Positions 30,959 through 39,837 of a stretch of 64,000 nucleotides of DNA are shown here, piece after piece. The stretch's first letter is position 1. Each line of letters opens with the position of its first letter. The stretch is from Pseudomonas saudiphocaensis (lineage in GTDB: Bacteria; Pseudomonadota; Gammaproteobacteria; Pseudomonadales; Pseudomonadaceae): NCBI RefSeq assembly GCF_000756775.1, contig NZ_CCSF01000001.1, positions 3,596,001 through 3,660,000 on the forward strand, given 5' to 3'. Made by a program: the position numbers and the translations under genes. The notes beneath the pieces were generated by a model. It did no database searches, was not told the origin of the DNA, and saw only the letters and a program-made list of their open reading frames with translations.

Positions 30959-31861
30959 TCAGCGCAACTGCGCTTCAGCCAGCGTAAGGGTGCGCGGGAT
31001 GCGTTCGGCATTCCAGCGTGGAATGGCCCACGCCAGGAGTTCGCCAGGTAGGGCGTCTTTCAGCTCGGGAACGGTGGGCTGGCCGAGGGTGCGCAGTGCC
31101 CGCAGCAGCAGCGGCACGGCTTCGTCCGGGCGCAGTGGCGGGGAGCGATAACTCTTGCCCAGCTTGTGCCCGTCCGGCTGGATGATCAGTGGCACATGAA
31201 GGTAGCGCGGTTGCGGCAGGCCGAGTAACTCCTGCAGATACAGCTGCCGCGGGGTCGAATCGAGCAGGTCGGCGCCGCGCACCACGTCGGTCACGCCCTG
31301 CCAGGCGTCATCCAGGACCACGGCTAGTTGGTAGGCGAACAGGCCATCGCGACGACGAATCACGAAATCGCCCACGTCGCGGCCGAGATGTTGGCCGTAC
31401 TCACCCTGGACGCGATCAGTGAAGCGGTATTCCAGCTCAGGTACACGGAGGCGGATTGCAGCGTTTTGCAGCGGCTGGTTGGCATCGCGGCAGAAGCCAG
31501 GGTAGGCGCCTGGCCAGTCTTCGAGCTGTTTGCGTGAGCATTGGCAAGGATAGGCCAGGCCTTCACGCAGCAGGCGCTCGATGACCTGTTCGTAGGCGTC
31601 ATGGCGGTCGCTCTGGCGCTGCATTTCGCCATCCCACTCGAAGCCGTAGTTGCGCAGGCTTTCCACAATGGCCGCTTGTGCGCCGGGCATTTCCCGTGGC
31701 GGGTCGAGGTCTTCCATCCGCAGCAGCCAGCGGCCGCCGACGGCGCGAGCATCCAGGTAGGAGGCTAGGGCCGCAACCAGCGAACCGAAGTGCAGGTAAC
31801 CGCTAGGGGTGGGCGCGAAGCGGCCGGTGTAGGCGGTATTGATGGAAGGAGATGACGACAT
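30959..31861 (-). CDS. gluQ: Glutamyl-Q tRNA(Asp) synthetase
   Basis: Attaches glutamate to queuosine 34 of tRNA-Asp. The 300-residue protein resembles the catalytic half of GluRS: the HIGH-type motif in GRFAPTPSGYLHFGSL, a CQCSRKQ zinc-like site, and the KLSKS-type KLGKSYR. It lacks an anticodon-binding domain, as expected. It is downstream of dksA, separated by a hairpin. Confidence 0.96.
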   Translation of the reverse strand: MSSSPSINTAYTGRFAPTPSGYLHFGSLVAALASYLDARAVGGRWLLRMEDLDPPREMPGAQAAIVESLRNYGFEWDGEMQRQSDRHDAYEQVIERLLREGLAYPCQCSRKQLEDWPGAYPGFCRDANQPLQNAAIRLRVPELEYRFTDRVQGEYGQHLGRDVGDFVIRRRDGLFAYQLAVVLDDAWQGVTDVVRGADLLDSTPRQLYLQELLGLPQPRYLHVPLIIQPDGHKLGKSYRSPPLRPDEAVPLLLRALRTLGQPTVPELKDALPGELLAWAIPRWNAERIPRTLTLAEAQLR

Positions 31862-31904
31862 GGCCGGCTCGGTTGCTGTTCCACGAGGCGGGGGGCATAA
31901 ATGA

Positions 31905-31927
31905 AGCGGGGCGCCTTAGCGCCCCGT
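31905..31927 (-). terminator. Hairpin between dksA and gluQ
   Basis: Perfect 8-bp stem (CGGGGCGC 31907-31914 with GCGCCCCG 31919-31926), four-base loop; on the - strand it is followed by GCTTCATTTAT, a weak T tract. A partial terminator between dksA and gluQ is known in enterobacteria. Confidence 0.7.
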
Positions 31928-31934
31928 TCTCAGA

Positions 31935-32378
31935 TCAGGAACCGATCTGCTTTTCCTTGATTTCCGCCAGCGTCTTGCAGTCGATGCAGAGCGTAGCGGT
32001 GGGGCGGGCTTCAAGGCGGCGGATGCCGATCTCGACGCCACAGGAATCACACCAGCCGTATTCGTTTTCTTCGATCAGCTGCAGGGTTTCATCGATCTTC
32101 TTGATCAGCTTGCGCTCGCGGTCGCGGGCGCGCAGTTCCAGGCTGAACTCTTCTTCCTGACTGGCGCGGTCGGCCGGATCAGGGAAGTTGGCCGCTTCGT
32201 CCTGCATGTGATGCACGGTGCGGTCGACTTCCTCCATAAGCTCCTGCTTCCACTTGTTGAGGATGCCGGTGAAGTGAGCGCGCATCTTGTCGCTCATGTA
32301 CTCCTCACCTTTGGATTCCTTGTAAGGCTCGAAGGCGCGAATCAGTTGGGTGCTTTTTTTCGTTTTGGTAATGGGCAT
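31935..32378 (-). CDS. dksA: RNA polymerase-binding transcription factor DksA
   Basis: ppGpp co-regulator that enters the RNA polymerase secondary channel. The 147 residues form a long coiled coil with DPADRASQEEEFSLELR at the tip, and the four-Cys zinc site CDSCGVEIG...CIDCK near the C-terminus. Length and motifs are those of canonical DksA. Confidence 0.98.
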   Translation of the reverse strand: MPITKTKKSTQLIRAFEPYKESKGEEYMSDKMRAHFTGILNKWKQELMEEVDRTVHHMQDEAANFPDPADRASQEEEFSLELRARDRERKLIKKIDETLQLIEENEYGWCDSCGVEIGIRRLEARPTATLCIDCKTLAEIKEKQIGS

Positions 32379-32569
32379 GGATGAACGCCTCTCGCTATGT
32401 CCATTGCGCAGGATGATGGATCCCTCTGCCGGCCCGTGCCGGCCCTGCGGCTACAAGCGGGCGAACTTACCAGATCGTACCGGGGTGCGCTACTCCCGAG
32501 TATCACGGTGGCTGCAGCGTCGGGGAGACCTTGGGTAGAATCGTTTTTTCTTTTCGTCAGGGAGGTCAT

Positions 32570-33742
32570 ATGACCTCGTTTTACAGTGCACGTAGCCGCG
32601 CGATAGAGCCTTTTCACGTCATGGCGCTGCTTGCGCGTGCCAATGAGTTACAGGCCCTGGGGCGCGATGTCATTCATCTGGAAATCGGCGAGCCGGACTT
32701 CACCACCGCAGCGCCCATAGTCGCGGCGGGTCAAGCTGCGCTTGCCGCTGGCCACACGAGTTATACGGCTGCCCGAGGGCTGCCGCAGCTGCGTGAGGCT
32801 ATCGCCGGGTTCTATGCGCAGCGTTATCAGCTGTCTATTGACCCCGAACGCGTGCTGATTACTCCCGGCGGTTCCGGTGCTTTGTTACTTACCAGCAGCC
32901 TGCTGGTCGATCCGGGCAAGCACTGGCTGTTGGCGGACCCCGGTTATCCCTGCAATCGGCACTTCCTGCGCCTGATCGAAGGTGCGGCGCAACTGGTGGC
33001 GGTAGGGCCGGAGGTGCGTTACCAGCTGACGCCTGAGCTGATTGCAAGACACTGGGATGAGCACAGCGTTGGCGCGCTGGTGGCCTCGCCGGCCAACCCG
33101 ACCGGAACCCTGTTGAAGCGTGATGAGCTAGCGGGGCTGTCGACCGAGCTCAAGGCGCGTGGCGGGCACCTGGTGGTGGATGAGATCTATCACGGTCTGA
33201 CCTATGGCACCGATGCGGCCAGCGTGCTGGAAGTGGACGATGAGGCATTCGTACTCAACAGCTTCTCCAAATATTTCGGCATGACCGGCTGGCGCCTGGG
33301 CTGGATGGTTGCGCCGCAAGCAGCCGTGCCCGAGCTGGAAAAGCTGGCGCAGAACCTTTACATCAGCGCACCGACCATGGCTCAGCATGCGGCATTGGCC
33401 TGCTTTGAACCGGCCACGCTGGAGATCTTCGAGGCACGCCGCGCAGAGTTCGCCCGCCGCCGTGATTTCCTGTTGCCGGCCCTGCGTGAGCTGGGCTTCC
33501 GCATCGCGGTGGAGCCGGAAGGCGCGTTCTACTTGTATGCCGACATCAGTGCCTTCGGTGGCGATGCCTTTGCCTTCTGTCAGCACATGCTGGAAACCCA
33601 GTTCGTGGCCATTACGCCGGGGCTGGATTTTGGACGCCACCAGGCCGGGCATCACGTACGTTTCGCCTATACCCAGGACCTGCCCCGGCTTGAAATGGCG
33701 GTCGAGCGTATTGCCCGCGGACTGCAGAGCTGGCAAGGCTGA
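32570..33742 (+). CDS. Class I/II pyridoxal-phosphate aminotransferase
   Basis: The 390 residues have the fold type I aminotransferase pattern: [46 protein letters not shown] and the PLP lysine in [17 protein letters not shown]. The substrate is not evident; similar proteins act on aspartate or branched substrates. GGGAGG precedes the ATG at 32570 by 5 bases. It is divergent from dksA; sfsA follows with a 1-base overlap (TGATG), so they are coupled. The same pairing beside dksA is common in Pseudomonas. Confidence 0.93.
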   Translation: MTSFYSARSRAIEPFHVMALLARANELQALGRDVIHLEIGEPDFTTAAPIVAAGQAALAAGHTSYTAARGLPQLREAIAGFYAQRYQLSIDPERVLITPGGSGALLLTSSLLVDPGKHWLLADPGYPCNRHFLRLIEGAAQLVAVGPEVRYQLTPELIARHWDEHSVGALVASPANPTGTLLKRDELAGLSTELKARGGHLVVDEIYHGLTYGTDAASVLEVDDEAFVLNSFSKYFGMTGWRLGWMVAPQAAVPELEKLAQNLYISAPTMAQHAALACFEPATLEIFEARRAEFARRRDFLLPALRELGFRIAVEPEGAFYLYADISAFGGDAFAFCQHMLETQFVAITPGLDFGRHQAGHHVRFAYTQDLPRLEMAVERIARGLQSWQG

Positions 33743-34449
33743 TGCTTTTTTCCAGCCCGTTGGAAACGGGGCGGCTGGTGCGCCGCTATAAGCGCTTTCT
33801 CGCTGATATCGTCACGGACAACGGTGAGCATTTGTGCATTCACTGTCCCAACACCGGCTCGATGCTCAACTGCATGGGGGAGGGCGCCCGAGTCTGGTTC
33901 CAGCGCAACGATGATCCCAAGCGCAAACTGCCCGGCACCTGGGAGCTGGTAGAGACGCCGCAGGGTCGGTTGGCCTGTGTGAATACTGCACGTGCCAACC
34001 GCCTGGTAGAGGAGGCCCTGATGGGCGGTGTGGTCGAAGAGCTGATTGGCTTTACTGCGCTCAAGCGGGAAGTCGCTTATGGCACGGAGAACAGCCGGGT
34101 GGATTTTCGCCTGGATTATCCGACAGGGCCGGCCTTCGTCGAGGTCAAGAGCGTCACCCTGGGCTTCAGTGATACGGCGGTCGCAGCCTTCCCCGATGCA
34201 GTCACCACCCGTGGCACGCGCCATCTGCGTGAGCTGGCGACGCTGGCCCGTGACGGCGTGCGTGCCGTGCAGCTGTACTGCGTGAACCTGACCGGCATCG
34301 AAGCGGTGCGCCCGGCCACCGAGATCGACCCGTTGTACGCCACCGCCTTGCGTGATGCGGTGGCGGCGGGCGTCGAGGTATTGGCCTATGGCGTGGAGAT
34401 CTCGCCGGAGGAAATCCGTTTGACCCAGAGGCTCCCGGTGATTCTCTGA
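33742..34449 (+). CDS. sfsA: SfsA (sugar fermentation stimulation protein homologue)
   Basis: The 235-residue protein matches the SfsA family: [29 protein letters not shown] with [15 protein letters not shown]. The core resembles a nuclease fold with an N-terminal OB-like domain; the true role is unsettled. Start ATG overlaps the previous stop by one base. Confidence 0.95.
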   Translation: MLFSSPLETGRLVRRYKRFLADIVTDNGEHLCIHCPNTGSMLNCMGEGARVWFQRNDDPKRKLPGTWELVETPQGRLACVNTARANRLVEEALMGGVVEELIGFTALKREVAYGTENSRVDFRLDYPTGPAFVEVKSVTLGFSDTAVAAFPDAVTTRGTRHLRELATLARDGVRAVQLYCVNLTGIEAVRPATEIDPLYATALRDAVAAGVEVLAYGVEISPEEIRLTQRLPVIL

Positions 34450-34455
34450 GCCGTC

Positions 34456-35775
34456 TCAGTCGGCGTCCGGCGTCACGCGCCAGATGACGTCACCGACATC
34501 ATCGGCAACCAGCAGGGCGCCGGTCTTGTCGACCGCGACGCCTACGGGACGCCCCAGAGCTTTTTCGTCGGCACTGACGAATCCGGTGAGAATATCCTCG
34601 GGTGGGCCGTCCGGCTTGCCATCCTTGAATGGCACGAAAATTACCTTGTAGCCACTGCGCGGCTTGCGGTTCCAGGAGCCGTGCTGGCCGATGAAGGCGC
34701 CGTTGCGGTAACGCTCCGGTAAAAGTTGGCTCTCGTAAAAGGCCAGGCCCATGGAAGAGGTATGCGCCCCCAGGGCGTAATCGGGAACGATCGCCTTGGC
34801 CACCAGATCGGCTCGTGGCGGCTCGGCGCGCTTGTCGAGGTGCTGGCCGAAGTAACTGTAGGGCCAGCCGTAGAAGCCGCCGTCCTGCACGGACGTCATG
34901 TAATCGGGCACTAGATCGCTGCCGATTTCGTCGCGTTCGTTGACGGTGGTCCACAGCTCGCCGCTGTCCGGTTGCCAGGCCAGCCCGTTGGGATTGCGCA
35001 GGCCCGAGGCGAACAGGCGCAGGCGCTTGTGCTGTGGGTCGACTTCCAGGATGGCGGCGCGGTTTTTCTCCGCGTCCATGCCGTTTTCACCGACGTTGCT
35101 GTTGGAGCCGCTGGTGACATACAGGCGCGAGCCGTCACGGCTAGCGATCACGTTCTTGGTCCAGTGGTGGTTTATTGGGCCGGCCGGCAGATCGACCACT
35201 TTTTCCCCGGGCTCGTCGATCCGCGTGGCGCCTTCTTTATAGGGGAAGCGCAGCAGCGCGCCGGTGTTGGCGATGTACAGCCAGTCGTCGACCAGCGCCA
35301 TGCCAAAGGGCGAGTTCAAACCCTCAAGCAATACCGTGCGCACTTCGGGTGTGCCGTCACCATCGCGGTCGCGTAGCAGGGTGATGCGGTTGGCGCTCTG
35401 TCCGCCAGAGCCGGCCCGTGCCATGGCCTTCTTCATGACCCAGCCGCGCAGGCCGCGAAATCCTTCCGGCTTCGCCGGTGCGTCGCTTTCGGCTACCAGT
35501 ACGTCGCCGTTGGGCAGCACATGCAGCCAGCGTGGGTGATCGAGGTTGCCAGCGAATGCTTCAACGCGCAGGCCGGGTGCCGCCAGTGGCTTTGCGCCTT
35601 CGGGCCAGCCGGTTGCCTTGGCGATACTGACGGTGGGAATCAGCGTTTTATTGGGTTCAGGCAAGGTGGGGTGCGGTCCGTAACCGGATCCCACAGGCAA
35701 CTTTGCGGTTTCGCCGCAGCCGGCGAGGCCGAACATGGCAATTGCTGTTGCCAACAGGATTGGATGGTTGCGCAT
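34456..35775 (-). CDS. Sorbosone dehydrogenase-family lipoprotein (PQQ-type beta-propeller)
   Basis: The 439 residues start with a lipoprotein signal ([12 protein letters not shown], lipid-modified Cys near residue 20). A six-bladed propeller of the L-sorbosone / aldose sugar dehydrogenase type follows: [56 protein letters not shown] and GQHGSWNR. Such enzymes use PQQ and oxidise sugars in the periplasm; the substrate is not known. It is the last gene of a - strand run with mgtC and a DUF5924 gene, and is convergent with sfsA (6 bases apart). Confidence 0.88.
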   Translation of the reverse strand: MRNHPILLATAIAMFGLAGCGETAKLPVGSGYGPHPTLPEPNKTLIPTVSIAKATGWPEGAKPLAAPGLRVEAFAGNLDHPRWLHVLPNGDVLVAESDAPAKPEGFRGLRGWVMKKAMARAGSGGQSANRITLLRDRDGDGTPEVRTVLLEGLNSPFGMALVDDWLYIANTGALLRFPYKEGATRIDEPGEKVVDLPAGPINHHWTKNVIASRDGSRLYVTSGSNSNVGENGMDAEKNRAAILEVDPQHKRLRLFASGLRNPNGLAWQPDSGELWTTVNERDEIGSDLVPDYMTSVQDGGFYGWPYSYFGQHLDKRAEPPRADLVAKAIVPDYALGAHTSSMGLAFYESQLLPERYRNGAFIGQHGSWNRKPRSGYKVIFVPFKDGKPDGPPEDILTGFVSADEKALGRPVGVAVDKTGALLVADDVGDVIWRVTPDAD

Positions 35776-35794
35776 GAGGTCTCCTGCATGAATA

Positions 35795-36322
35795 TCAGGG
35801 GTTCCGTTCGCTGTCGCGCCCTTCGTGGCTGGTGTCCTCCATATATTCGGAGGCATGCTGCTCCAGACGCGGCATCAGGACGAAGATAGCCAGCGCAAAG
35901 CCGGTGGTGAGCACAGCGGTAGCCTCGTGCCCCAGTCCGCAGGCAACGCCGATGGCGGCCGTCAGCCAGATCCCCGCTGCGGTGGTCAAACCTTTAACGT
36001 CCTGAGCCGAGTTGCCCTTGAGGATAGTACCGGCGCCAAGGAAACCGATACCGGCGATGATGCCTTGTATCACCCGTGAGGCGTCTTCGAGGGGCATGCC
36101 GGCCTGCAGAGGTACCAGCACGAATAGCGCAGCCCCCACAGCGACCAGCATATGCGTGCGCAGTCCCGCGGCCTTGCCCTTGTGTTCGCGCTCGTAGCCG
36201 AGCACGCCACCCAGGGTGGCGGCCAGCAGCAGCCGTACCGAAACGCGGGTGGCGTGCTCTAGATCGGGAAGGTCAGAAAACTCTGCGGCAACGGTGTTGC
36301 CCACCACCTCCCACCATTCCAT
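35795..36322 (-). CDS. MgtC/SapB family membrane protein
   Basis: The 175 residues show the MgtC/SapB N-terminal domain of four to five helices: [80 protein letters not shown]. MgtC proteins act in magnesium-limited growth and modulate F-type ATPase in some species. This is a short form without the C-terminal ACT-like domain of Salmonella MgtC. The ATG at 36322 has GGAGAAATT upstream. Confidence 0.92.
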   Translation of the reverse strand: MEWWEVVGNTVAAEFSDLPDLEHATRVSVRLLLAATLGGVLGYEREHKGKAAGLRTHMLVAVGAALFVLVPLQAGMPLEDASRVIQGIIAGIGFLGAGTILKGNSAQDVKGLTTAAGIWLTAAIGVACGLGHEATAVLTTGFALAIFVLMPRLEQHASEYMEDTSHEGRDSERNP

Positions 36323-36389
36323 GAATTTCTCCTTTCGACCGTAACGACAGCTGCTCTCGTGCATTTCGAGTCTGCAGCCCAGGCGCGGT

Positions 36390-37412
36390 TCATTGAGTGA
36401 CCTCGAAGCGCAGCATGCCGATCATTTGTCCAGCTTCGGTCATGACCTGCACGCGCCACTTGCCAGCGGCGTCAGCGGGAAAGTTGCGTTTGTGCGTCCA
36501 GGCTCGGTAGCCCGCCTTGCGCCCGCCATTGATGTCGAGCGGGATGCGATCGACCCGCCTGCCGTTATGTACCCACTCGTGATAGATCCGCTCCTTCAGG
36601 CCGCGTGGCGCATTGATCGCAGTGAAGGCGAACAGCCCCTCGGCATGCAGCTCGGCCTGGCTCACTCGTTTGAGGCGGTTGCCGGGCTTGCGCGAAGCGT
36701 TGTCCAGGCTCTGCGTCACAGCGACGTCGGTCATCCATAACGTGGCGGGCGGCACCCAGGTGCGTCCCAGCCAGCCGCCCATGGCGACGACGAGGGTCAG
36801 CAGTGGAATCGCGAGCAGGCTTTTCCAGTTCCACTCCGGAAACAGCCCGCGCAGGCTCGGCAGTGCCAGTAGTACGGCGATACCCAGCGCCCAGAGATAA
36901 CTCTGCGGGGTCGAGAGGTGAAAGATGATCGGCAGGGCCGTGAGCAGCACTGCAAACAGCGTCAGTGCATGGAATGCCAGATAGAACCAGCGCCGTGGCG
37001 CCAGCCATTTGTAATAAAGCGGATCGACCAGCGAGATCAGTGCGGCCAGCCCCAGTATCACCGTGAACACGGACTGGCCGCTGTTCCAGGTGGTGGTGAC
37101 GAAAAAGAACGGGATGATGAAGAACAGGCTTTCCTGATGCACCATCTGGGTGACATAGCGCAGCAGGGGTGGAGGCACTTTCCAGCCAAGCCGCCGCTCC
37201 AGAGTGCGGCGCAAGGAGTTCTCCAGCATAAGCCAGAGCCAACTGAACAGCATCAGGGCAGCGATGAATTTGGCCAGTCCGGCCTGACGTTCCACCAGCA
37301 CGAAACTGGCGATGCCCGAGCAGAAGCCGAACAGCGCAATGCTGCCCGGGTAGCGACTTATGAGTCGCGATCCCCACTTGAAACCGGCGGTGAACCAGGA
37401 TTTCAGCGGCAT
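36390..37412 (-). CDS. DUF5924 / DUF2914 membrane protein
   Basis: A 340-residue protein with about seven hydrophobic segments in the first two thirds and a soluble C-terminal part from about residue 225 (LWMTDVAVTQSL, RIYHEWVHNGRRVDRIPL, YRAWTHKRNFPADAAGKWRVQVMTEAGQMIG). The latter matches the DUF2914 pattern, often found in periplasmic sugar or glycan contexts. GGAGATTCGGC precedes the ATG. It is upstream of mgtC on the same strand. Function unknown. Confidence 0.85.
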   Translation of the reverse strand: MPLKSWFTAGFKWGSRLISRYPGSIALFGFCSGIASFVLVERQAGLAKFIAALMLFSWLWLMLENSLRRTLERRLGWKVPPPLLRYVTQMVHQESLFFIIPFFFVTTTWNSGQSVFTVILGLAALISLVDPLYYKWLAPRRWFYLAFHALTLFAVLLTALPIIFHLSTPQSYLWALGIAVLLALPSLRGLFPEWNWKSLLAIPLLTLVVAMGGWLGRTWVPPATLWMTDVAVTQSLDNASRKPGNRLKRVSQAELHAEGLFAFTAINAPRGLKERIYHEWVHNGRRVDRIPLDINGGRKAGYRAWTHKRNFPADAAGKWRVQVMTEAGQMIGMLRFEVTQ

Positions 37413-37476
37413 GCCGAATCTCCTAAATGCCGCCAATCAAGAGCGCGCGAGCAGGGCCCGGCGGCCGGGGCTGTGC

Positions 37477-37956
37477 TTAGGCCGTAGCGACACGCTGGAT
37501 GGCAGAGCGCACTTCGCTGTAGGAGCGTGCCTTTTCCGCGGGTAGCCGCACCAGCGGCAGCCCGATGGTGCTGCACAGTTGATCGAGGAATGCATTGCCG
37601 TCGTCTGCCGGCTCCATTTCGATGGCGCAGACGGGGTCCAGTGTTTGGGGGTCGCATAGAAGAAAGTCGAAACACCCGGCCGAGATTCTATTGGTCGCCT
37701 GATACCAGGGGGTACGTCGGGGTATTGCCGTGACGTCGACCACATCAGCGACACGTATCTTGCACAGAATCAGGTAGTCATCGGCCACGGCTTGCTGAAG
37801 CATGGCCAAGAGCTCGCGCTCTTCAGTCTTTAATACAGGCCGCCTAAGCTGATAGGGCATGCTCAATGCCGGGTGCCGGAACTGCCGCTGTTTGATGTAG
37901 AACACCAGCGTGAAACAGACAAAGGCGGCCAGCACCAGCGTGATAAAGGCTGTCAT
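37477..37956 (-). CDS. DUF2726 membrane-anchored protein
   Basis: A 159-residue protein with one N-terminal membrane helix (MTAFITLVLAAFVCFTLVFYI) and a cytosolic DUF2726 domain: LLAMLQQAVADDYLILCKIRVADVV, CFDFLLCDPQTLDPVCAIEME, LCSTIGLPLVRL. DUF2726 resembles a restriction-endonuclease-like/VSR core, and the pattern DFLLCD...AIEME is where the metal-binding acidic residues would be. No activity is established. The start at 37956 is preferred over the longer open frame. Confidence 0.8.
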   Translation of the reverse strand: MTAFITLVLAAFVCFTLVFYIKQRQFRHPALSMPYQLRRPVLKTEERELLAMLQQAVADDYLILCKIRVADVVDVTAIPRRTPWYQATNRISAGCFDFLLCDPQTLDPVCAIEMEPADDGNAFLDQLCSTIGLPLVRLPAEKARSYSEVRSAIQRVATA

Positions 37957-38140
37957 TGAACTCCGCCTCGATTGACCGAACCCCGAAAAGCAAAAGCATA
38001 ACCGTGGAAACAGGGCTGCGGATACATGAGGCGACGTCCTGCCAGTAGGGTTGCGTGTTTTTAACGATCCAGGGATCGGGGAAGTATGTGGGTTGGAGCC
38101 TTCGCGGGACTGGGAAGTTCGTAGAGACATCTGCCGGAAA

Positions 38141-38177
38141 GTTATCCCGCTTATCTGTGCGGCGTTCTGTGGATAAC
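38141..38177. repeat. DnaA-box-like dyad, copy 1
   Basis: GTTATCC (38141-38147), 23 bases, GGATAAC (38171-38177). The right arm sits in TGTGGATAA (38168-38176), the exact complement of the E. coli R1 DnaA box TTATCCACA. A TGTG occurs at dyad positions 16-19. Confidence 0.85.
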
Positions 38178-38224
38178 CTTGGGGTTAATCCCCAGGCCCT
38201 GCTTGGAATGGGCTGTTCAGAGCT

Positions 38225-38265
38225 TTGTATGTTTTTTAGCCAAGGCTTGTGAAGAGAACATACAA
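38225..38265. repeat. 9-bp inverted repeat
   Basis: TTGTATGTT (38225-38233) and AACATACAA (38257-38265) are exact reverse complements 23 bases apart, between dyad copies 1 and 2. The left arm is followed by a T run. Confidence 0.75.
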
Positions 38266-38343
38266 GCACAGCGCTGCGCTTCTAACAAGTCCTTCGAACC
38301 CTGATCTAGGCGCTTCCGAAACAGCAGCGGGCGCAGGCTTGAA

Positions 38344-38380
38344 GTTATCCCCGCCAGATGTGGAAGGCATTGTGGATAAG
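38344..38380. repeat. DnaA-box-like dyad, copy 2
   Basis: GTTATCC (38344-38350), 23 bases, GGATAAG (38374-38380). TGTGGATAA lies at 38371-38379; TGTG again at dyad positions 16-19. TTGATCA occurs twice downstream, at 38439 and 38452. Confidence 0.85.
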
Positions 38381-38477
38381 CTCTGGCGAACTTCCCCCAA
38401 GCCTTACACACCGAGGCGTGCAGCTTTCTGTGTGTTTTTTGATCAGACTTGTTGATCAGCCGTATTCAGACAAAGCC

Positions 38478-38558
38478 TTAGTGGGTACTGGAACCACTCG
38501 CAGCCAGGGCGTAGTTGGCAAACAGCGTTTCGAAAAAAGACGATTTGGACTGGGACAT
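38478..38558 (-). CDS. Putative 26-residue small protein
   Basis: ATG at 38558 is preceded by AAGGAG with a 9-base gap, the strongest local RBS. The product is MSQSKSSFFETLFANYALAA followed by SGSSTH and a TAA stop. It has no membrane segment. The stretch ANYALAA equals the end of the usual tmRNA tag, but here it is internal and no tmRNA structure surrounds it. I do not recognise a family. It lies between dyad copies 2 and 3. Confidence 0.45.
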   Translation of the reverse strand: MSQSKSSFFETLFANYALAASGSSTH

Positions 38559-38652
38559 GGCAGCTCTCCTTCAATGCTGTAGCGCAAGATTAGCCGCGCT
38601 CTGGGCTTAGCGCTCTTTGCTTATGCCAATGACAGCCATAGCCTTTGCACCG

Positions 38653-38689
38653 GTTATCCAAGATCGTTGTGCATGGCCCTGTGGATAAC
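38653..38689. repeat. DnaA-box-like dyad, copy 3
   Basis: GTTATCC (38653-38659), 23 bases, GGATAAC (38683-38689). TGTGGATAA at 38680-38688; TGTG at dyad positions 16-19, as in the other copies. TTGATCA occurs twice downstream, at 38737 and 38748. Confidence 0.85.
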
Positions 38690-38906
38690 CTCTTTGCAGC
38701 TTTGCCAAAGGTCCGTCAGGCGCAGCGTAGCGGTTGTTGATCATTTGTTGATCAGTGAACGCTAATGTACTGAGCCTAAAGTCTTTTACCGACGCGCCAT
38801 CCACCCTAAGCCTTATGGCAGGGCATTCACCCTGGATTGAGCGATTGCAGGACGGCGAAGTGGAACGGACACTTTGCGCGGACAAATCGCACTATGGAGT
38901 GCTCAG

Positions 38907-39815
38907 ATGAGTGAAACCATCCGTTTTGACGACAAGGTGGTGATAGTTACAGGTGCCGGTGGCGGTCTTGGTCGTGCCCATGCCTTGCTGTTTGCCCGTC
39001 ATGGCGCCCGTGTCGTGGTCAACGACCTTGGTGGCAGTGCTCAGGGCGAAGGCGCCAGCCGTTCCGCCGCTGATCAGGTGGTGGAGGAAATCCGCCAGGC
39101 AGGCGGGACCGCGGTCGCCAATCATGACTCGGTTACCGATGGCGGGAAGATTGTGCAGCAGGCTCTGGACAGCTTCGGACGCCTGGATGTGGTGGTCAAC
39201 AATGCTGGAATCCTGCGCGACAAGTCTTTCCACAAGATGGACGAGGCCGACTGGGACTCGGTCTACCGGGTGCATGTCGAAGGCGCCTACAAGGTTACGC
39301 GCGCCGCCTGGCCATATATGCGAGAGCAGGGCTACGGGCGGGTGATCTTCACCTCATCCACTTCCGGCATTTACGGAAACTTTGGCCAAGCCAACTACGG
39401 CATGGCCAAGCTGGGTCTTTACGGCCTGACCCGCACCCTGGCGCTGGAAGGGCGCAAGAGCAATATCCTGGTCAACGCCATTGCGCCGACAGGGGCCACG
39501 CGAATGACCGAAGGGCTGATCCCGCCGCAGATCTTCGAGCAACTCAAGCCCGAGCTGGTCAGTCCGCTGGTGGTGTACCTGGCCAGCGAGCGCTGCCAGG
39601 AAACTGCCGGCCTGTTCGAGGTGGGCGGCGGCTGGATGGGCAAAGTGCGCTGGGAGCGCAGCCGCGGCGCCGGCTTCGATCCGGCGGCGGGTTTCGACGT
39701 CGAAGATGTCGCCGTCCGCTGGGGCGATATCTGCAGCTTCGACAACGCCACACACCCGACCGACAACATGCAGGCGCTGCAGGAGATGATGGCCAACCTG
39801 CAGAAACACCGCTGA
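38907..39815 (+). CDS. SDR family 3-hydroxyacyl-CoA dehydrogenase-like protein
   Basis: The 302 residues have the Rossmann motif TGAGGGLGRAHALLFA, NNAG (in VVVNNAGILRDKSFHKM), the Ser of FTSSTSGIYGNFGQ and YGMAK with catalytic Tyr and Lys. The sequence GGSAQGEGASRSAADQVVEEI and ILRDKSFHKM is typical of the dehydrogenase part of type 2 multifunctional enzymes (peroxisomal beta-oxidation), here as a stand-alone protein. Substrate unproven. ATG at 38907 is chosen over the start at 38874 because it gives the usual N-terminal length. Confidence 0.88.
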   Translation: MSETIRFDDKVVIVTGAGGGLGRAHALLFARHGARVVVNDLGGSAQGEGASRSAADQVVEEIRQAGGTAVANHDSVTDGGKIVQQALDSFGRLDVVVNNAGILRDKSFHKMDEADWDSVYRVHVEGAYKVTRAAWPYMREQGYGRVIFTSSTSGIYGNFGQANYGMAKLGLYGLTRTLALEGRKSNILVNAIAPTGATRMTEGLIPPQIFEQLKPELVSPLVVYLASERCQETAGLFEVGGGWMGKVRWERSRGAGFDPAAGFDVEDVAVRWGDICSFDNATHPTDNMQALQEMMANLQKHR

Positions 39816-39837
39816 ACTCAGCCGCGAGAGTGTCGGG

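Larger units (their letters stand above)
37957..38906. other. 950-base region without a recognised gene; structured repeats
   Basis: No recognised long gene lies here on either strand; the longer open frames lack RBS and family features. It contains three GTTATCC/TGTGGATAA dyads, a 9-bp inverted repeat, paired TTGATCA repeats and one tiny ORF with a strong RBS, each listed separately. The promoter of the downstream SDR gene should lie near its right end. Confidence 0.7.

Noticed and set aside
38249-38455. 68-residue + strand frame through dyad copy 2
   Set aside because: No RBS, odd composition, and it crosses the repeated dyad; unlikely to be coding.
38440-38600. tmRNA gene suggested by the ANYALAA coding stretch
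   Set aside because: There is no tRNA-like acceptor or T arm with CCA around it and the coding frame does not stop after YALAA, so it is not ssrA.
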